From Cupriavidus taiwanensis LMG 19424 (lineage in GTDB: Bacteria; Pseudomonadota; Gammaproteobacteria; Burkholderiales; Burkholderiaceae): DNA of 64,000 bases. The stretch is taken from contig NC_010528.1 of assembly GCF_000069785.1 (NCBI RefSeq), positions 558,001 through 622,000 on the forward strand, given 5' to 3'. The notes beneath the pieces were generated by a model that ran no database searches, had not been told where the DNA came from, and was given only the letters and a program-made list of their open reading frames with translations. The first letter of the stretch is position 1; every line of letters starts with the position of its first letter. Shown piece by piece: positions 8,716 through 17,707 of this stretch. Position numbers and translations under genes: made by a program.

Positions 8716-9435
8716 TCAGCCGCCCAGCAGGCCGCGCTTGACGCCGGCGTCGACCGGGCGTTCGCCCAGGAACACCCGCAGCAGGGCCTGGTAAAAGTCT
8801 TCGCCGGGGATCGGCCGGCCGCGCGGCGTGCCGTTGATGGCGACGACCGTCCCCGTTTGCGGGGAAAAATCCAGGTTGATGACGTCGCCCTTGTGCGCGG
8901 TGCCGATCTCGCCCAGGGTGCGCTCGAACTGTACCAGCCGCGCCGCCAGCCCCCGCATCTGCGCCTCGCTGTGGTTGTCGCGCATGCCCTGGCGGATCGC
9001 GCGCACCACGGCCGGCGGCTCGGTCTCGCGCAGGATGCGTAACTGTAGCCGCTTGGCGCCGGAGGTGCCCAGTACCAGGGCCGCGTTGCGGGCCTTTTCC
9101 TCCAGGTACAGCGCCGCCACGTAACCCTTGCTCAGGAAGCCGGTGCGCAGGGCCGCGCCATTGAGCTGCAGCTCCTTGCCGCCCACGCGCGCCGCATCGT
9201 CGAAGCGCATGCCTTCGATCTCGACCGCGCGCGCCGGCCCCGGCACGGCATGCACCATGGGCGCGGCGCCGAGCGCCGCCAGCACGACGGCCAGGCGCAG
9301 GCGGCGGCCCGGGCGGAAGCCAGGGCGCAAGCCAAGGCAGAAGCCAAGGCGGAAGCCAAGGCGGAAGCCAAGGCAGAAGCGGGAGCGGAGGAGGGTGTCC
9401 ACGCGCAGGCGCGCGGAACGGATGCGGGACAACAT
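8716..9435 (-). CDS. Exported chalcone-isomerase-like protein with a repeat-expanded leader
   Basis: The C-terminal 165 or so residues match the bacterial chalcone-isomerase-like family (GKELQLNGAALRTGFLSKGY, VAALYLEEKA, GDVINLDF, PIPGEDFYQALLRVFLGE). These are periplasmic proteins, often fatty-acid-fold-like, without proven isomerase activity. The leader is odd: after an Arg-rich start it holds repeated GF(R/C)L tetrapeptides encoded by a 12-bp tandem repeat, then a hydrophobic stretch ending in APMVHAVPG, a likely signal cleavage area. The start is uncertain: ATG 9435 was chosen, with 9459 and 9516 in frame and no clear ribosome site at any of them. Confidence 0.75.
   Translation of the reverse strand: MLSRIRSARLRVDTLLRSRFCLGFRLGFRLGFCLGLRPGFRPGRRLRLAVVLAALGAAPMVHAVPGPARAVEIEGMRFDDAARVGGKELQLNGAALRTGFLSKGYVAALYLEEKARNAALVLGTSGAKRLQLRILRETEPPAVVRAIRQGMRDNHSEAQMRGLAARLVQFERTLGEIGTAHKGDVINLDFSPQTGTVVAINGTPRGRPIPGEDFYQALLRVFLGERPVDAGVKRGLLGG
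9314..9385. repeat. 12-bp minisatellite, six units, inside a signal-peptide region
   Basis: Six head-to-tail 12-bp units on the + strand, consensus CGGAAGCCAAGG, each with at most a few changes (units start at 9314, 9326, 9338, 9350, 9362, 9374). Being a multiple of three, it encodes a tetrapeptide repeat in the minus-strand chalcone-isomerase-like gene. Confidence 0.93.
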
Positions 9436-9617
9436 GGCGGCAGGCGTACAACTTGGCATGCCATGCTGCCCGAAATCTGGAAGAATACCTATCCGTATCT
9501 GCCCTAGTCTGCACATTCAGGCTTTTTTGCCGTTATCTCTCCCCGCTGCTGTTTCTGTGCGACGGCTGCCCGGGCAGTTGCAGCGCCACGCCCCTGCCAC
9601 CACAACAACAACCCTCG

Positions 9618-10511
9618 ATGTCTTCCGCCCTCCTGCTGGTCCCGGACTTCAGCCTGATCCTGATCGGCTGGCTGCTGGTGCGCTATTCCCCCTTCGACCG
9701 CGCCTTCTGGGGCGGGGTGGAGCGGCTGGTCTACTTTGTCCTGTTCCCGGCGCTGCTGCTGCAGTCGACCAATACCGCGGTGCTGGATTTCTCCTCGACC
9801 TCGGCCATGCTGGGACTGGCGATGCTGGTGCTGGCCACCGGCGTGGCCGGCGGTTACGCCGTCAAATGGGTGCTGCGCCCGGATGCGGTCAGCTTTGCTT
9901 CGGGGCTGCAGACCGCGTTCCGCTTCAATTCCTATATCGGGCTGGCGCTGGCCTCGCGGCTGGGCGGTTCCGAAGGGCTGGCGCTGATGGCGGTGATCGT
10001 CGGCTGCACCGTGCCGCTGTGCAACGTGCTGGCGGTGTGGGCGCTGGCCCGGCATGGCCAGGCCGCGCTGTGGAAGGAACTGGCGCGCAATCCGCTGATC
10101 CTGGCCACCGCCGGCGGCCTGGCGACCAATATGATGGGGCTGCACGCGCCCGAGGTACTGGGCATGACGCTCAACCGGCTGGGCTCGGCGTCGACCGCGC
10201 TGGGGCTGATGACGGTGGGCGCCGGGCTGCAGATCAGCGGCGCCACCGGCACCGCCGGGCCGGTGGCGTGGTGGACCGGCGTCAAGCTGCTGGCCATGCC
10301 GTGCGTGGCCTGGCTGGTGGGGCGGCACCTGCCGCTGACCGTGCTGCAGTACCAGATCGTGGTGCTGTACGCCTCGCTGCCGACCGCCTCCAGTGCCTAC
10401 ATCCTGGCCGTGCGCATGGGCGGCAACGGACCGATGGTGGCCGCGACGATCTCGCTGATGACGGTGGGGGCGATCGTGACCACGCCGCTGTGGCTGGCGC
10501 TGGTGAGCTGA
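9618..10511 (+). CDS. AEC-family (auxin efflux carrier-like) transporter
   Basis: Ten-helix secondary transporter, 297 aa from ATG 9618. Hydrophobic segments fill nearly the whole protein, with the opening SALLLVPDFSLILIGWLLVR and a polar break typical of AEC proteins in mid-protein (QTAFRFNSYIGLALA). Bacterial members carry malate, malonate or related acids; the substrate here is not evident. Divergent from the chalcone-isomerase-like gene and convergent with queG (20-bp gap). Confidence 0.88.
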   Translation: MSSALLLVPDFSLILIGWLLVRYSPFDRAFWGGVERLVYFVLFPALLLQSTNTAVLDFSSTSAMLGLAMLVLATGVAGGYAVKWVLRPDAVSFASGLQTAFRFNSYIGLALASRLGGSEGLALMAVIVGCTVPLCNVLAVWALARHGQAALWKELARNPLILATAGGLATNMMGLHAPEVLGMTLNRLGSASTALGLMTVGAGLQISGATGTAGPVAWWTGVKLLAMPCVAWLVGRHLPLTVLQYQIVVLYASLPTASSAYILAVRMGGNGPMVAATISLMTVGAIVTTPLWLALVS

Positions 10512-10531
10512 CCTGACCGGGGCATCCCGGA

Positions 10532-11746
10532 TCAGCCGGCCTGTTGCGCCGGCGGTCCGCCCTGTGCCAGGGCCCAGTCGATATGCTCGTGCACCAGCGG
10601 CGTGGCAGCCTCGCGCCGCGCCAGCAGTGCGGCGCGGATGCGCGCGGCCAGGGCCGCGTCTTCGGCGCGCGTGCCCGACCGGGCCGCGCGCAGGCTGTTG
10701 CCAAGCCCCACCGCCAGATTGCGCAGCCAGCGCTCATGGCCGATGCGGCGGATCGGGCTGCCTTCGAGGCGCTGGTTGAATTCGGCTTCGGTCCACTGGA
10801 ACAGCGCCACCATGTCGGGCGCGTCCAGGCCATTGCGCACATCGAAGTCCGGCACGGTGGCCACGTGCGCGAACTTGTTCCACGGGCAGGCCAGCTGGCA
10901 GTCGTCGCAGCCGTAGACGCGGTTGCCCATCGGCGCGCGGAATTCCACCGGGATCGCGCCCTTGTGCTCGATGGTGAGGTAGGAAATGCAGCGGCGCGCA
11001 TCGAGCCGGTAGGGCGCGACGATGGCGCGCGTGGGGCAGATGTCCAGGCAGCGGTGGCAGCTGCCGCAATGGCCGGATTCGGGCGGATCGGCGGGCAGCG
11101 GGATGTCCACCAGGATCTCGCCGAGGAAGAACATCGAGCCGCCGTCGCGGTCCAGCAGCAGCGTATGCTTGCCGCGCCAGCCGAGACCGCCCTGGCTCGC
11201 CAGCGCCACTTCCATGACGGGGGCCGAATCGGTAAAGACGCGGTAGCCGAACTTGCCGATCTCGGCCTCGATCCGGCTGGCCAGCTGCTGCAGGCGGCTG
11301 CGCAGCACCTTGTGGTAGTCGCGCCCGCGCGCATACAGCGACACTACCGCGGTGGCCGGGTCGTCCAGCCGCGCCAGCTCGTGGCGGCGCCAGTCGGCGG
11401 CCTGCGCGTGCGCGCCGGCGGCCGGGACATAGGGCATGCGCGCCACGATCGCGCGCACCGTGCCGGGCACCAGTTCGGCCGGACGGGCGCGCCGCAGGCC
11501 GTGGTTGGCCATATAATCCATGTCGCCGTGGCAGCCCTGCGCCAGCCAGGCCAGCAGTCCGGGCTCGGCGTGCGCGAGGTCGACATCGGCGATGCGCACC
11601 GAGGCAAAGCCCAGCGCCGCGCCCCATGCGCGGATCGACGCGGCCAGCGCCGCAAGCTCCCCCGGGCCCGCGGCCGCGTGGCCGCTGGTATCTGGTACTG
11701 GTGTGGGCGGCGCATCCGCCTGCCCTGGGGCGACTCGGTCGATCAT
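10532..11746 (-). CDS. queG: Epoxyqueuosine reductase
   Basis: Cobalamin- and Fe-S-dependent enzyme for the last step of queuosine tRNA modification, 404 aa. The N-terminal cobalamin-binding part includes HGDMDYMANH. Two [4Fe-4S] sites are seen at CGSCHRCLDICPTRAI and CDDCQLACPWNK, and the C-terminal HEAT-like part follows. The start at ATG 11746 leaves a 28-residue Pro/Ala leader before the homologous region, so an internal start is possible. Its ATG is only 16 bp from that of the divergent tsaE, so the two promoters must overlap the opposite coding sequences. Confidence 0.93.
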   Translation of the reverse strand: MIDRVAPGQADAPPTPVPDTSGHAAAGPGELAALAASIRAWGAALGFASVRIADVDLAHAEPGLLAWLAQGCHGDMDYMANHGLRRARPAELVPGTVRAIVARMPYVPAAGAHAQAADWRRHELARLDDPATAVVSLYARGRDYHKVLRSRLQQLASRIEAEIGKFGYRVFTDSAPVMEVALASQGGLGWRGKHTLLLDRDGGSMFFLGEILVDIPLPADPPESGHCGSCHRCLDICPTRAIVAPYRLDARRCISYLTIEHKGAIPVEFRAPMGNRVYGCDDCQLACPWNKFAHVATVPDFDVRNGLDAPDMVALFQWTEAEFNQRLEGSPIRRIGHERWLRNLAVGLGNSLRAARSGTRAEDAALAARIRAALLARREAATPLVHEHIDWALAQGGPPAQQAG

Positions 11747-11762
11747 TCCTGAATTGTACGCA

Positions 11763-12275
11763 ATGCCCTTGCTCGAAGAACGCACCCTGACGCTGCCCGA
11801 CGAAGCCGCCACCGCGCGCCTGGGCGCCGCACTGGCCGCCGCCGTGCAGGCGATGCCGCCGCGCACGGTCCATGTGCAGCTGTCGGGTGACCTGGGCGCC
11901 GGCAAGACCACGCTGTCGCGCGCCGTGCTGCGGGCGCTGGGCCACGCGGGCAAGGTCCGCAGCCCGACCTACACGCTGTGCGAGCCCTATGAAGTCGCCC
12001 GCGCCGACGGCTCGCCGCTGACGGTCTACCACTTCGACCTGTACCGCTTTGCCGATCCCGAAGAGTGGCTCGACGCGGGTTTTCGAGACTGCTTTGCAGA
12101 GCCGGCCTTCAATTTGGTCGAGTGGCCGGAGAAGGCCGGGCGCCTGCTGGGGGAACCGGACCTGCACGTGTTGCTCCAATCGGACATGGCCGGCGCCGAT
12201 GACGCCGGCGAGCGGCGGATCGCGACCATGCGCGCCTATACTCCCACTGGACTTACCTTGCTGAACGCATGCTGA
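11763..12275 (+). CDS. tsaE: tRNA threonylcarbamoyladenosine biosynthesis ATPase TsaE
   Basis: ATPase of the TsaB-TsaD-TsaE complex that makes t6A at position 37 of ANN-decoding tRNAs. It has 170 aa. The P-loop GDLGAGKTTLSR is at residues 42-53, followed by the family segments VRSPTYTLCEPY and VYHFDLYRFADPEEW and the acidic FNLVEWPEKAG. Its stop overlaps the amiC start by 7 bp, so amiC is translationally coupled; the same pairing is frequent in proteobacteria. Confidence 0.95.
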   Translation: MPLLEERTLTLPDEAATARLGAALAAAVQAMPPRTVHVQLSGDLGAGKTTLSRAVLRALGHAGKVRSPTYTLCEPYEVARADGSPLTVYHFDLYRFADPEEWLDAGFRDCFAEPAFNLVEWPEKAGRLLGEPDLHVLLQSDMAGADDAGERRIATMRAYTPTGLTLLNAC

Positions 12276-13789
12276 TCAAGCGACTTGCCACCGACCGCCC
12301 CGATGGACCCGACGGCCTGCTGCAGGCGCGCCGCAAATGGATGGCGCAGGCGCTGAAGCTGGGCGCCGGCGCCGCCGTGCTGACGCTGGCCGGTCCGCAG
12401 ATCGCGTCGGGCGCCGGCATCGTCGCGGTGCGCGTGTGGCCGGCGGAGGACTACACCCGCGTCACCATCGAATCCGATACGCCGCTGGCCGCGGTGCACC
12501 AGATGATCCGCGACCCCGACCGGCTGGTGGTGGACATCGACGGCCTCGACCTGTCGCCCACGCTGCGCGAGCTGGTGGCCAAGATCACCCCGAACGACCC
12601 GTATATCCAGACCGTGCGCGTCGGCCAGAACCGCCCGCGCGTGGTCCGCATGGTGTTCGACCTGAAGGAAAACGTGGCGCCGCAAGTGTTCACGCTGGCG
12701 CCCATCGGCAGCTACCGCAACCGGCTGGTGTTCGACCTGTATCCGGTCAACCCGCCCGACCCGCTGTGGAAGCTGGTGCGCGACACCGAGGAAAAGCAGC
12801 GCCGCTTTGCCACCTCGGCCCCCGCGCCGGGCGCGGAAGGCATCGCCGGCGCTCCGGCCGGCGCGGAAGAGGACGCCATCGGCGCGCTGGTGCGCCGCTT
12901 CGACGAGAAGGGCGAAGTGCCGCCCACCACCGCGCCGCTGCCGCCGCCGGTGGCCGCGGCCCGGCCGCGGCCGTCGACACCGTCCACCGCACCGGTGCCG
13001 CCGGTGCCGGCCCCGAACGCGCCCGTGGTGCCGCCGGTCGCACGCGACAATCCCACCGCCGAGCGCCCGTTCAAGATGCGCCGGCTGCTGACCGTGGCGA
13101 TCGACCCCGGCCATGGCGGCGAAGACCCGGGCGCGATCGGCGCGGCCGGCTCGCGCGAAAAGGACGTGGTGCTGCAGATCGCGCACCGCCTGCGCGCCAA
13201 GATCGACGCGCAGCCCAATATGCGCGCGATGATGACGCGCGACGCCGATTTCTTCGTGCCGCTGAACGTGCGCGTGCAGAAGGCGCGCCGCGTGCAGGCG
13301 GACCTGTTCGTGTCGATCCACGCCGATGCCTTCCTGTCGCCCGAGGCGCGCGGCGCGTCGGTGTTCGCGCTGTCCGAGCGCGGCGCGTCCAGTACCGCGG
13401 CGCGCTGGCTGGCCAACAAGGAAAATGCCTCCGACCTGATCGGCGGCGCCAACATGGGCAACAAGGATGCGCAGGTGGCGCGCGTGCTGCTGGACTTGTC
13501 GACGACCGCGCAGATCAACGACAGCCTGCAGGTCGGCAAGGCCGTGCTGGGCGAGATCGGCGGCATCAACAAGCTGCACAAGGCCCACGTCGAGCAGGCC
13601 GGGTTTGCCGTGCTGAAGGCCCCGGACATCCCGTCGATCCTGATCGAGACCGCGTTTATCAGCAATCCGGAAGAGGAGCGCAAGCTCAATGACAACGCGC
13701 ACCAGGAGCAGCTGGCCAATGCCATCCTGAAAGGCATCCGTTCGTACTTCGCGCGCAATCCGCCGCTGTCGAAGAATCCGTCTGTCTGA
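12269..13789 (+). CDS. amiC: N-acetylmuramoyl-L-alanine amidase AmiC
   Basis: Periplasmic zinc amidase that cleaves septal peptidoglycan to separate daughter cells, 506 aa. A twin-arginine-type signal (RRKWMAQALKLGAGAAVLTL, residues 21-40) is followed by an N-terminal AMIN domain (about 50-165). A Pro/Ala linker (about 220-260) follows, then the Amidase_3 domain with Zn ligand H282 (AIDPGHGGEDPG), a Glu in SREKDVVLQIA, the second His in DLFVSIHADAF, and catalytic Glu in PSILIETAFISNPEEE. Export as a folded protein by Tat fits E. coli AmiC. A terminator follows. Confidence 0.95.
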   Translation: MLIKRLATDRPDGPDGLLQARRKWMAQALKLGAGAAVLTLAGPQIASGAGIVAVRVWPAEDYTRVTIESDTPLAAVHQMIRDPDRLVVDIDGLDLSPTLRELVAKITPNDPYIQTVRVGQNRPRVVRMVFDLKENVAPQVFTLAPIGSYRNRLVFDLYPVNPPDPLWKLVRDTEEKQRRFATSAPAPGAEGIAGAPAGAEEDAIGALVRRFDEKGEVPPTTAPLPPPVAAARPRPSTPSTAPVPPVPAPNAPVVPPVARDNPTAERPFKMRRLLTVAIDPGHGGEDPGAIGAAGSREKDVVLQIAHRLRAKIDAQPNMRAMMTRDADFFVPLNVRVQKARRVQADLFVSIHADAFLSPEARGASVFALSERGASSTAARWLANKENASDLIGGANMGNKDAQVARVLLDLSTTAQINDSLQVGKAVLGEIGGINKLHKAHVEQAGFAVLKAPDIPSILIETAFISNPEEERKLNDNAHQEQLANAILKGIRSYFARNPPLSKNPSV

Positions 13790-13815
13790 TCCGCCCCACT
13801 GGCGGCAGGCACAAA

Positions 13816-13850
13816 AGAAACGGGGCATGCCTTGGGCATGCCCCGTTTCT
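13816..13850. terminator. Bidirectional terminator between amiC and the SBF-like transporter
   Basis: A perfect 16-bp stem (AGAAACGGGGCATGCC and its complement) with a TTG loop. The A-rich left flank and T-rich right arm make it work for both convergent genes. Confidence 0.9.
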
Positions 13851-13864
13851 CATGGCCACGCGCT

Positions 13865-14890
13865 TCAGGCCCGCGCCGTGGCCGGGTCCTCCAGCAACGC
13901 ATCGCGGTTAGCATAGCGCGACGCGATCACCGAGCAGACGATCAGCTGCAACTGGTGATAGACCATCAGCGGCAGCACCAGCAGTCCCAGCGCCGGATGG
14001 CCCGCAAACAGGATCTTGGCCATCGGGATGCCGTTGGCCAGGCTCTTCTTCGAGCCGCAGAACACCGCGGTGATCTCGTCCTCGACGGAAAAGCCCAGGC
14101 GGCGCGCCGTCAGCGTGGTGAAGCCCAGCACCACGAACAGCAGCACCGCGGCAATCCCCATTACCGCGCCGATGGTCTGCCACTGGTACTGGTGCCACAG
14201 GCCCTCGGCGGTGGCGTCGCAGAACGACGAGTAGACGATCAGCACGATCACGCCGCGGTCGATCTTGTTGGTGATGTGCTTTTTCTTGGCCAGCCAGTTG
14301 CCGATCAGCGGGCGCAACAGCTGGCCCAGCGCGAACGGCAGCAGCAGCTGCAGCGCCACGCCGGTCAGCGCCTTGCCCAGCGGCATCGAGGCGCCGCTGG
14401 CGCTGATCACCAGCCCCATCAGCAGCGGCGTCACCAGCATGCCGATCAGGCCCGAGATGGTGGCGTTGAAGATCGCGCCCGAGACGTTGCCACGGGCCAT
14501 CGAGGTCATGGCCACCGACGACGACACCGTGGACGGCAGCGCGCACAGGAAGAACACGCCCAGCAGCAGGTCGGCCGGCAGCGTATTGCGCAGCGACAGC
14601 ATGAGCAGCGCGCCCACCACCGGGAACACCACGTAGGTGAAGACCTGCACGAACACGTGCAGGCGCCAGTGCTTGGCGCCCGCCACCAGCTTGTCGCGCG
14701 ACAGCGCCGCGCCGTGCAGGAAGAACACCAGCGCCACGCCCAGGCTGGTCACCACGCCGAGGTGCAGCGGGCCGTCGCCGGTACCAAGTTGGGGCGCGGC
14801 CAGCGCGATGGCAATGGCCGTCAGCATGACGAGCACAAAGCCGTCGATCAGGTCATAGAGCTTCTTGAGGTTGCGGACAATACGGGACAT
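13865..14890 (-). CDS. Bile acid:sodium symporter-fold (SBF-like) transporter
   Basis: Polytopic membrane protein, 341 aa, with about ten hydrophobic segments and the SBF-like family signatures FFLHGAALS, FFLCALPSTVSSSVAMTSMA and VFCGSKKSLANGIPMA. This family (YfeH-like) is predicted to move organic anions with sodium; no substrate can be assigned. It is divergent from the LysR gene at 14995, a pairing that usually means the regulator controls the transporter. Confidence 0.88.
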   Translation of the reverse strand: MSRIVRNLKKLYDLIDGFVLVMLTAIAIALAAPQLGTGDGPLHLGVVTSLGVALVFFLHGAALSRDKLVAGAKHWRLHVFVQVFTYVVFPVVGALLMLSLRNTLPADLLLGVFFLCALPSTVSSSVAMTSMARGNVSGAIFNATISGLIGMLVTPLLMGLVISASGASMPLGKALTGVALQLLLPFALGQLLRPLIGNWLAKKKHITNKIDRGVIVLIVYSSFCDATAEGLWHQYQWQTIGAVMGIAAVLLFVVLGFTTLTARRLGFSVEDEITAVFCGSKKSLANGIPMAKILFAGHPALGLLVLPLMVYHQLQLIVCSVIASRYANRDALLEDPATARA

Positions 14891-14950
14891 GACTGCGGGT
14901 GAAATCCTGCGATGTTAGGGTTTTGCCTAGTATTGGACGCTAGCCAGGTC

Positions 14951-14975
14951 TAGAATGCAAATTCATTTATAGAAT
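14951..14975. promoter_or_regulatory. Candidate LysR-type operator between transporter and regulator
   Basis: Overlapping palindromes: GAAT-4-ATTC at 14953-14964 and ATTC-7-GAAT at 14961-14975, the latter with the T-N11-A spacing of LysR boxes. TAGAAT occurs twice, at 14951 and 14970. The tract is AT-rich and lies in the 104-bp divergent promoter. Confidence 0.5.
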
Positions 14976-14994
14976 CTATTTATCCGCTTGTTGC

Positions 14995-15912
14995 ATGAAT
15001 TACACATTGCGGCAGTTGCGCGTGTTTCTTGCCGTGGCCAGCAGCGGTGGCTTCAGCCGGGCCGCGGATGCTGTCGGACTGACGCAGCCGGCGGTCAGTC
15101 GCGGCGTCGCGGAGCTGGAAGACGCGCTCGGCGTGCGCCTGCTGGATCGCACCACGCGCGAAGTGGTGCTGACCGAAGCCGGCCATGCGCTGGCACCGGC
15201 GCTGGAGCGCCTGCTCGGGCAACTGGACGACACCCTCGAAGAAACGCGACAGCTCGGTGAGCGCTATCGGGGCCGTGTAGTGATAGCCGGCGCGCCGACG
15301 ATTTCGGCACGGCTGATGCCGCTCTACGTGGCCGCCTGCGCCGCGCAATATCCCGAGATTCGCTTGACCGTGCGCGACAACGTCCAGGCCGACGGACTGG
15401 AGCAGGTGCGCGCCGGCGCGGTGGACTTCGGCGTGCTGATCGACCCGCTGGTGCGCGACGGGCTGCTGGTGGCACCGGTGGCGACCGACCCGTTCTGCTT
15501 CGTCTGCCGGCGCGACCATCCGCTGGCGCAGGCGGAATCGGTGCCGTGGTCGGCGCTGCACGGCATGCGGCTGGTGCTGCTGGACTTTGCCTCGGGCAGC
15601 CGGCCGCTGATCGACCGCGTGTTCGGCCGCCACGGCGTGGTGCCGCAGGTGGTGCAGGAGCTGGGCCATTCGGCCAGTGTGTTCGGCATGGTCGAGGCCG
15701 GCATCGGCGCCTCGGTGCTGCCGTCATTCTCGTTGCCGCTGCCGGCGGCGTCGCCGCTGGTGTGGCGCCCGCTGGTGCCGCGCGAGGAGCGCAGCATCGT
15801 CATGGTGCGGCGCGAGGACCGCTCGCTGTCGCCGGCCGCGGCGGCGGTGTGGGAACTGGTGCGGGGCCTGACCGTGCGGGCCGAGGCGCCGGCCGTCAGC
15901 GCCGCGGCCTGA
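14995..15912 (+). CDS. LysR-family transcriptional regulator
   Basis: 305 aa. The winged helix at residues 1-60 contains SSGGFSRAADAVGLTQPAVS, followed by the linker helix and a periplasmic-binding-like effector domain from about residue 92. Divergent from the SBF-like transporter, which it probably regulates (inference from arrangement). The effector is unknown. Confidence 0.92.
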   Translation: MNYTLRQLRVFLAVASSGGFSRAADAVGLTQPAVSRGVAELEDALGVRLLDRTTREVVLTEAGHALAPALERLLGQLDDTLEETRQLGERYRGRVVIAGAPTISARLMPLYVAACAAQYPEIRLTVRDNVQADGLEQVRAGAVDFGVLIDPLVRDGLLVAPVATDPFCFVCRRDHPLAQAESVPWSALHGMRLVLLDFASGSRPLIDRVFGRHGVVPQVVQELGHSASVFGMVEAGIGASVLPSFSLPLPAASPLVWRPLVPREERSIVMVRREDRSLSPAAAAVWELVRGLTVRAEAPAVSAAA

Positions 15913-15943
15913 GCCGGCCGCGTCGTAAGCCGGCCGCGCCCGG

Positions 15944-16723
15944 TCAGCGCGCGGTGACCATCAACGCTTCCAGCGCAAAGCTGCCGTCGTCCTGCACGCG
16001 ATAGTGCTCGCGCACTTCCGCGGGCGCCACCTGCCACAGGTGCCGGATCGCGTCCACCGCCACCGCCGGCGTGCGCATGCGCTGTACCCAGCTGTCGAAG
16101 TCGATGCCGATGCGCCAGGTCTCCGATACCGCGATGGCGTCCGCGGCAAAGCCCGCCGCCTCGAACATCGCGCGCCAGTCCGCCGGCGTGTAGTCGCGCA
16201 CATGCGAGGGATCGCGCAGCAGCTCGACCGATTGCAACCAGGTATCGCGCAGCGGATCCGGCGCGCCGGCGATGTCGATCAGCACCACCTTGCCCCCGGG
16301 CTTGAGCACGCGGCGGATTTCCGCCAGCGCGGCCGGCACGTCGCGCCAGTGGTGCGCGCTCATGCGCGACACCACCGCGCAGAAGCCGGCATCGTCGAAC
16401 GGCAATTGCTCGGCCGCGCCCTGGCGGGTGCGCACGTTGGCCAGCCCGCGCTCGCGTGCCGCGGCCTCGACTACGGCCAGCATGTCGGCCGACAGGTCGT
16501 ATGCGGTCACCTCGCCCGCCACCGCCGCGGCGGCAAAGCTGGCATGGCCGGCGCCGCAGCCGAGGTCGAGCACGCGGCTGCGCGGGCGGTTGGCCGCGGG
16601 AATCAGTGCAGCCAGTTCGTCCTTCAGTTGCTGCAGATCCGCGCCGCTGGCGTGGACCGCGCTGGTGAGGTAGGCGCTGGCGGTGGCGCCGAACTGGGCG
16701 GCGACGAGTTCCTGTTGCTGCAT
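15944..16723 (-). CDS. Class I SAM-dependent methyltransferase
   Basis: 259 aa from ATG 16723, which has AAGGAG nine bases upstream; a longer frame adds 40 unconvincing residues. The SAM-binding motif I is RVLDLGCGAGHASFAAA (about residues 46-62), with motif II VTAYDLSADML and the motif III region VLKPGGKVVLIDIAG. It resembles UbiE/Methyltransf_11 small-molecule methyltransferases. The substrate is unknown. Divergent from the XRE regulator at 16883. Confidence 0.88.
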   Translation of the reverse strand: MQQQELVAAQFGATASAYLTSAVHASGADLQQLKDELAALIPAANRPRSRVLDLGCGAGHASFAAAAVAGEVTAYDLSADMLAVVEAAARERGLANVRTRQGAAEQLPFDDAGFCAVVSRMSAHHWRDVPAALAEIRRVLKPGGKVVLIDIAGAPDPLRDTWLQSVELLRDPSHVRDYTPADWRAMFEAAGFAADAIAVSETWRIGIDFDSWVQRMRTPAVAVDAIRHLWQVAPAEVREHYRVQDDGSFALEALMVTAR

Positions 16724-16832
16724 GGTGCTGAGCTCCTTGGGCCGCTGCCGGGTGAGGCCGGCGGGCGGTCTTGTTGTCGGGGGAGGGGGCTTGCCCGCGA
16801 GGCGGGTTCGGCATACTGTAGGCGGCTCATTT

Positions 16833-16867
16833 TCCCGGTACAAGTCACCGCTTTATCCTGGTATAAG
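16833..16867. promoter_or_regulatory. Direct-repeat operator candidate upstream of the MmyB-like regulator
   Basis: Two 12-bp direct repeats, TCCCGGTACAAG (16833-16844) and TCCTGGTATAAG (16856-16867), two mismatches apart and 23 bp (about two helical turns) start to start. They lie in the methyltransferase/regulator divergent promoter. Confidence 0.5.
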
Positions 16868-16882
16868 CGCCACCAGCCTGCC

Positions 16883-17689
16883 ATGCCGCCAACCATCCAG
16901 ACTGCAGATCCATCCTCGCCAGCCTCGCGCGAGGCCGTGCTCGGCGCCTTCCTGCGCGCGCACCGCGAACGCCTGGCGCCGGCGGACGTGGGCGTGGCGC
17001 CCGGCCAGCGCCGGCGCACGCCGGGGCTGCGACGCGAGGAGGTCGCGCAACTGGCGGGACTAAGTACGACCTGGGTGACGTGGCTGGAGCAGGGCCGGCC
17101 GGTGTCGCTGTCGGCGCGCGCGCTGGCCAGCCTGGCCGGGGCGCTGCGGCTGTCGCGTGCCGAGCGCGCCTATCTGTTCGAACTGGCGGGGCGGCGCGAC
17201 CCGCAACACGCCGCCGGCGAGCCGGTGCCGCCCGCGGTGCTGGCCAGCGTGCACGCCATCGACGGGCCGGCTTACCTGCTTGACCGCCAATGGACCGCGC
17301 TGGCCTGGAACGCCGCGGCCGCGGACCTGTTCACCGGCTGGCTCGACGCCGCTGGCACCGAGCGCAACCTGCTGCGCGCGATGTTCCTGTCGCCGGCGCT
17401 GCAGGCGCTGGTGCAGGACTGGCCGCACCGCGCCGCACGGCTGGTGGCCGAATTTCGCGCGCACAGCATCCGCCACGCCGACGCGGCACCGACGCGGGCG
17501 TTGATCGAGGGATTGATGGCGGAGAGCGCGGAGTTCCGCGCTGCCTGGCTGTCGCAGGACGTGGAAGACCGCGAGGGCGGGCGCCGCGGCTTTCGCCATC
17601 CGCGCCAGGGCACGCTGCAGTTCGAGCAGCTGACGCTGGTGCCCGCGGCGGCGCCGGGACTGATGCTGGTGATGCTGCTGCCCGGCTGA
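16883..17689 (+). CDS. XRE-type regulator with MmyB-like ligand domain
   Basis: 268 aa. The N-terminal helix-turn-helix has the family start FLRAHRERLAP and RRTPGLRREEVAQLAGLST. The C-terminal MmyB-like domain (about residues 105-268) resembles a PAS-like pocket described in MmyB to bind fatty acids (ALAWNAAAADLF, FRHPRQGTLQFEQLTLVP). Such proteins usually regulate an adjacent divergent or downstream enzyme gene, here the methyltransferase. Confidence 0.9.
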   Translation: MPPTIQTADPSSPASREAVLGAFLRAHRERLAPADVGVAPGQRRRTPGLRREEVAQLAGLSTTWVTWLEQGRPVSLSARALASLAGALRLSRAERAYLFELAGRRDPQHAAGEPVPPAVLASVHAIDGPAYLLDRQWTALAWNAAAADLFTGWLDAAGTERNLLRAMFLSPALQALVQDWPHRAARLVAEFRAHSIRHADAAPTRALIEGLMAESAEFRAAWLSQDVEDREGGRRGFRHPRQGTLQFEQLTLVPAAAPGLMLVMLLPG

Positions 17690-17707
17690 GCGGGCAGCTG
17701 CCAGCGC

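Noticed and set aside
7643..9514. Single 623-residue frame appearing to fuse a Bug receptor to upstream sequence
   Set aside because: The Bug signal peptide and ribosome site at 8611 show where the gene begins; upstream codons are the shadow of the chalcone-isomerase-like gene.
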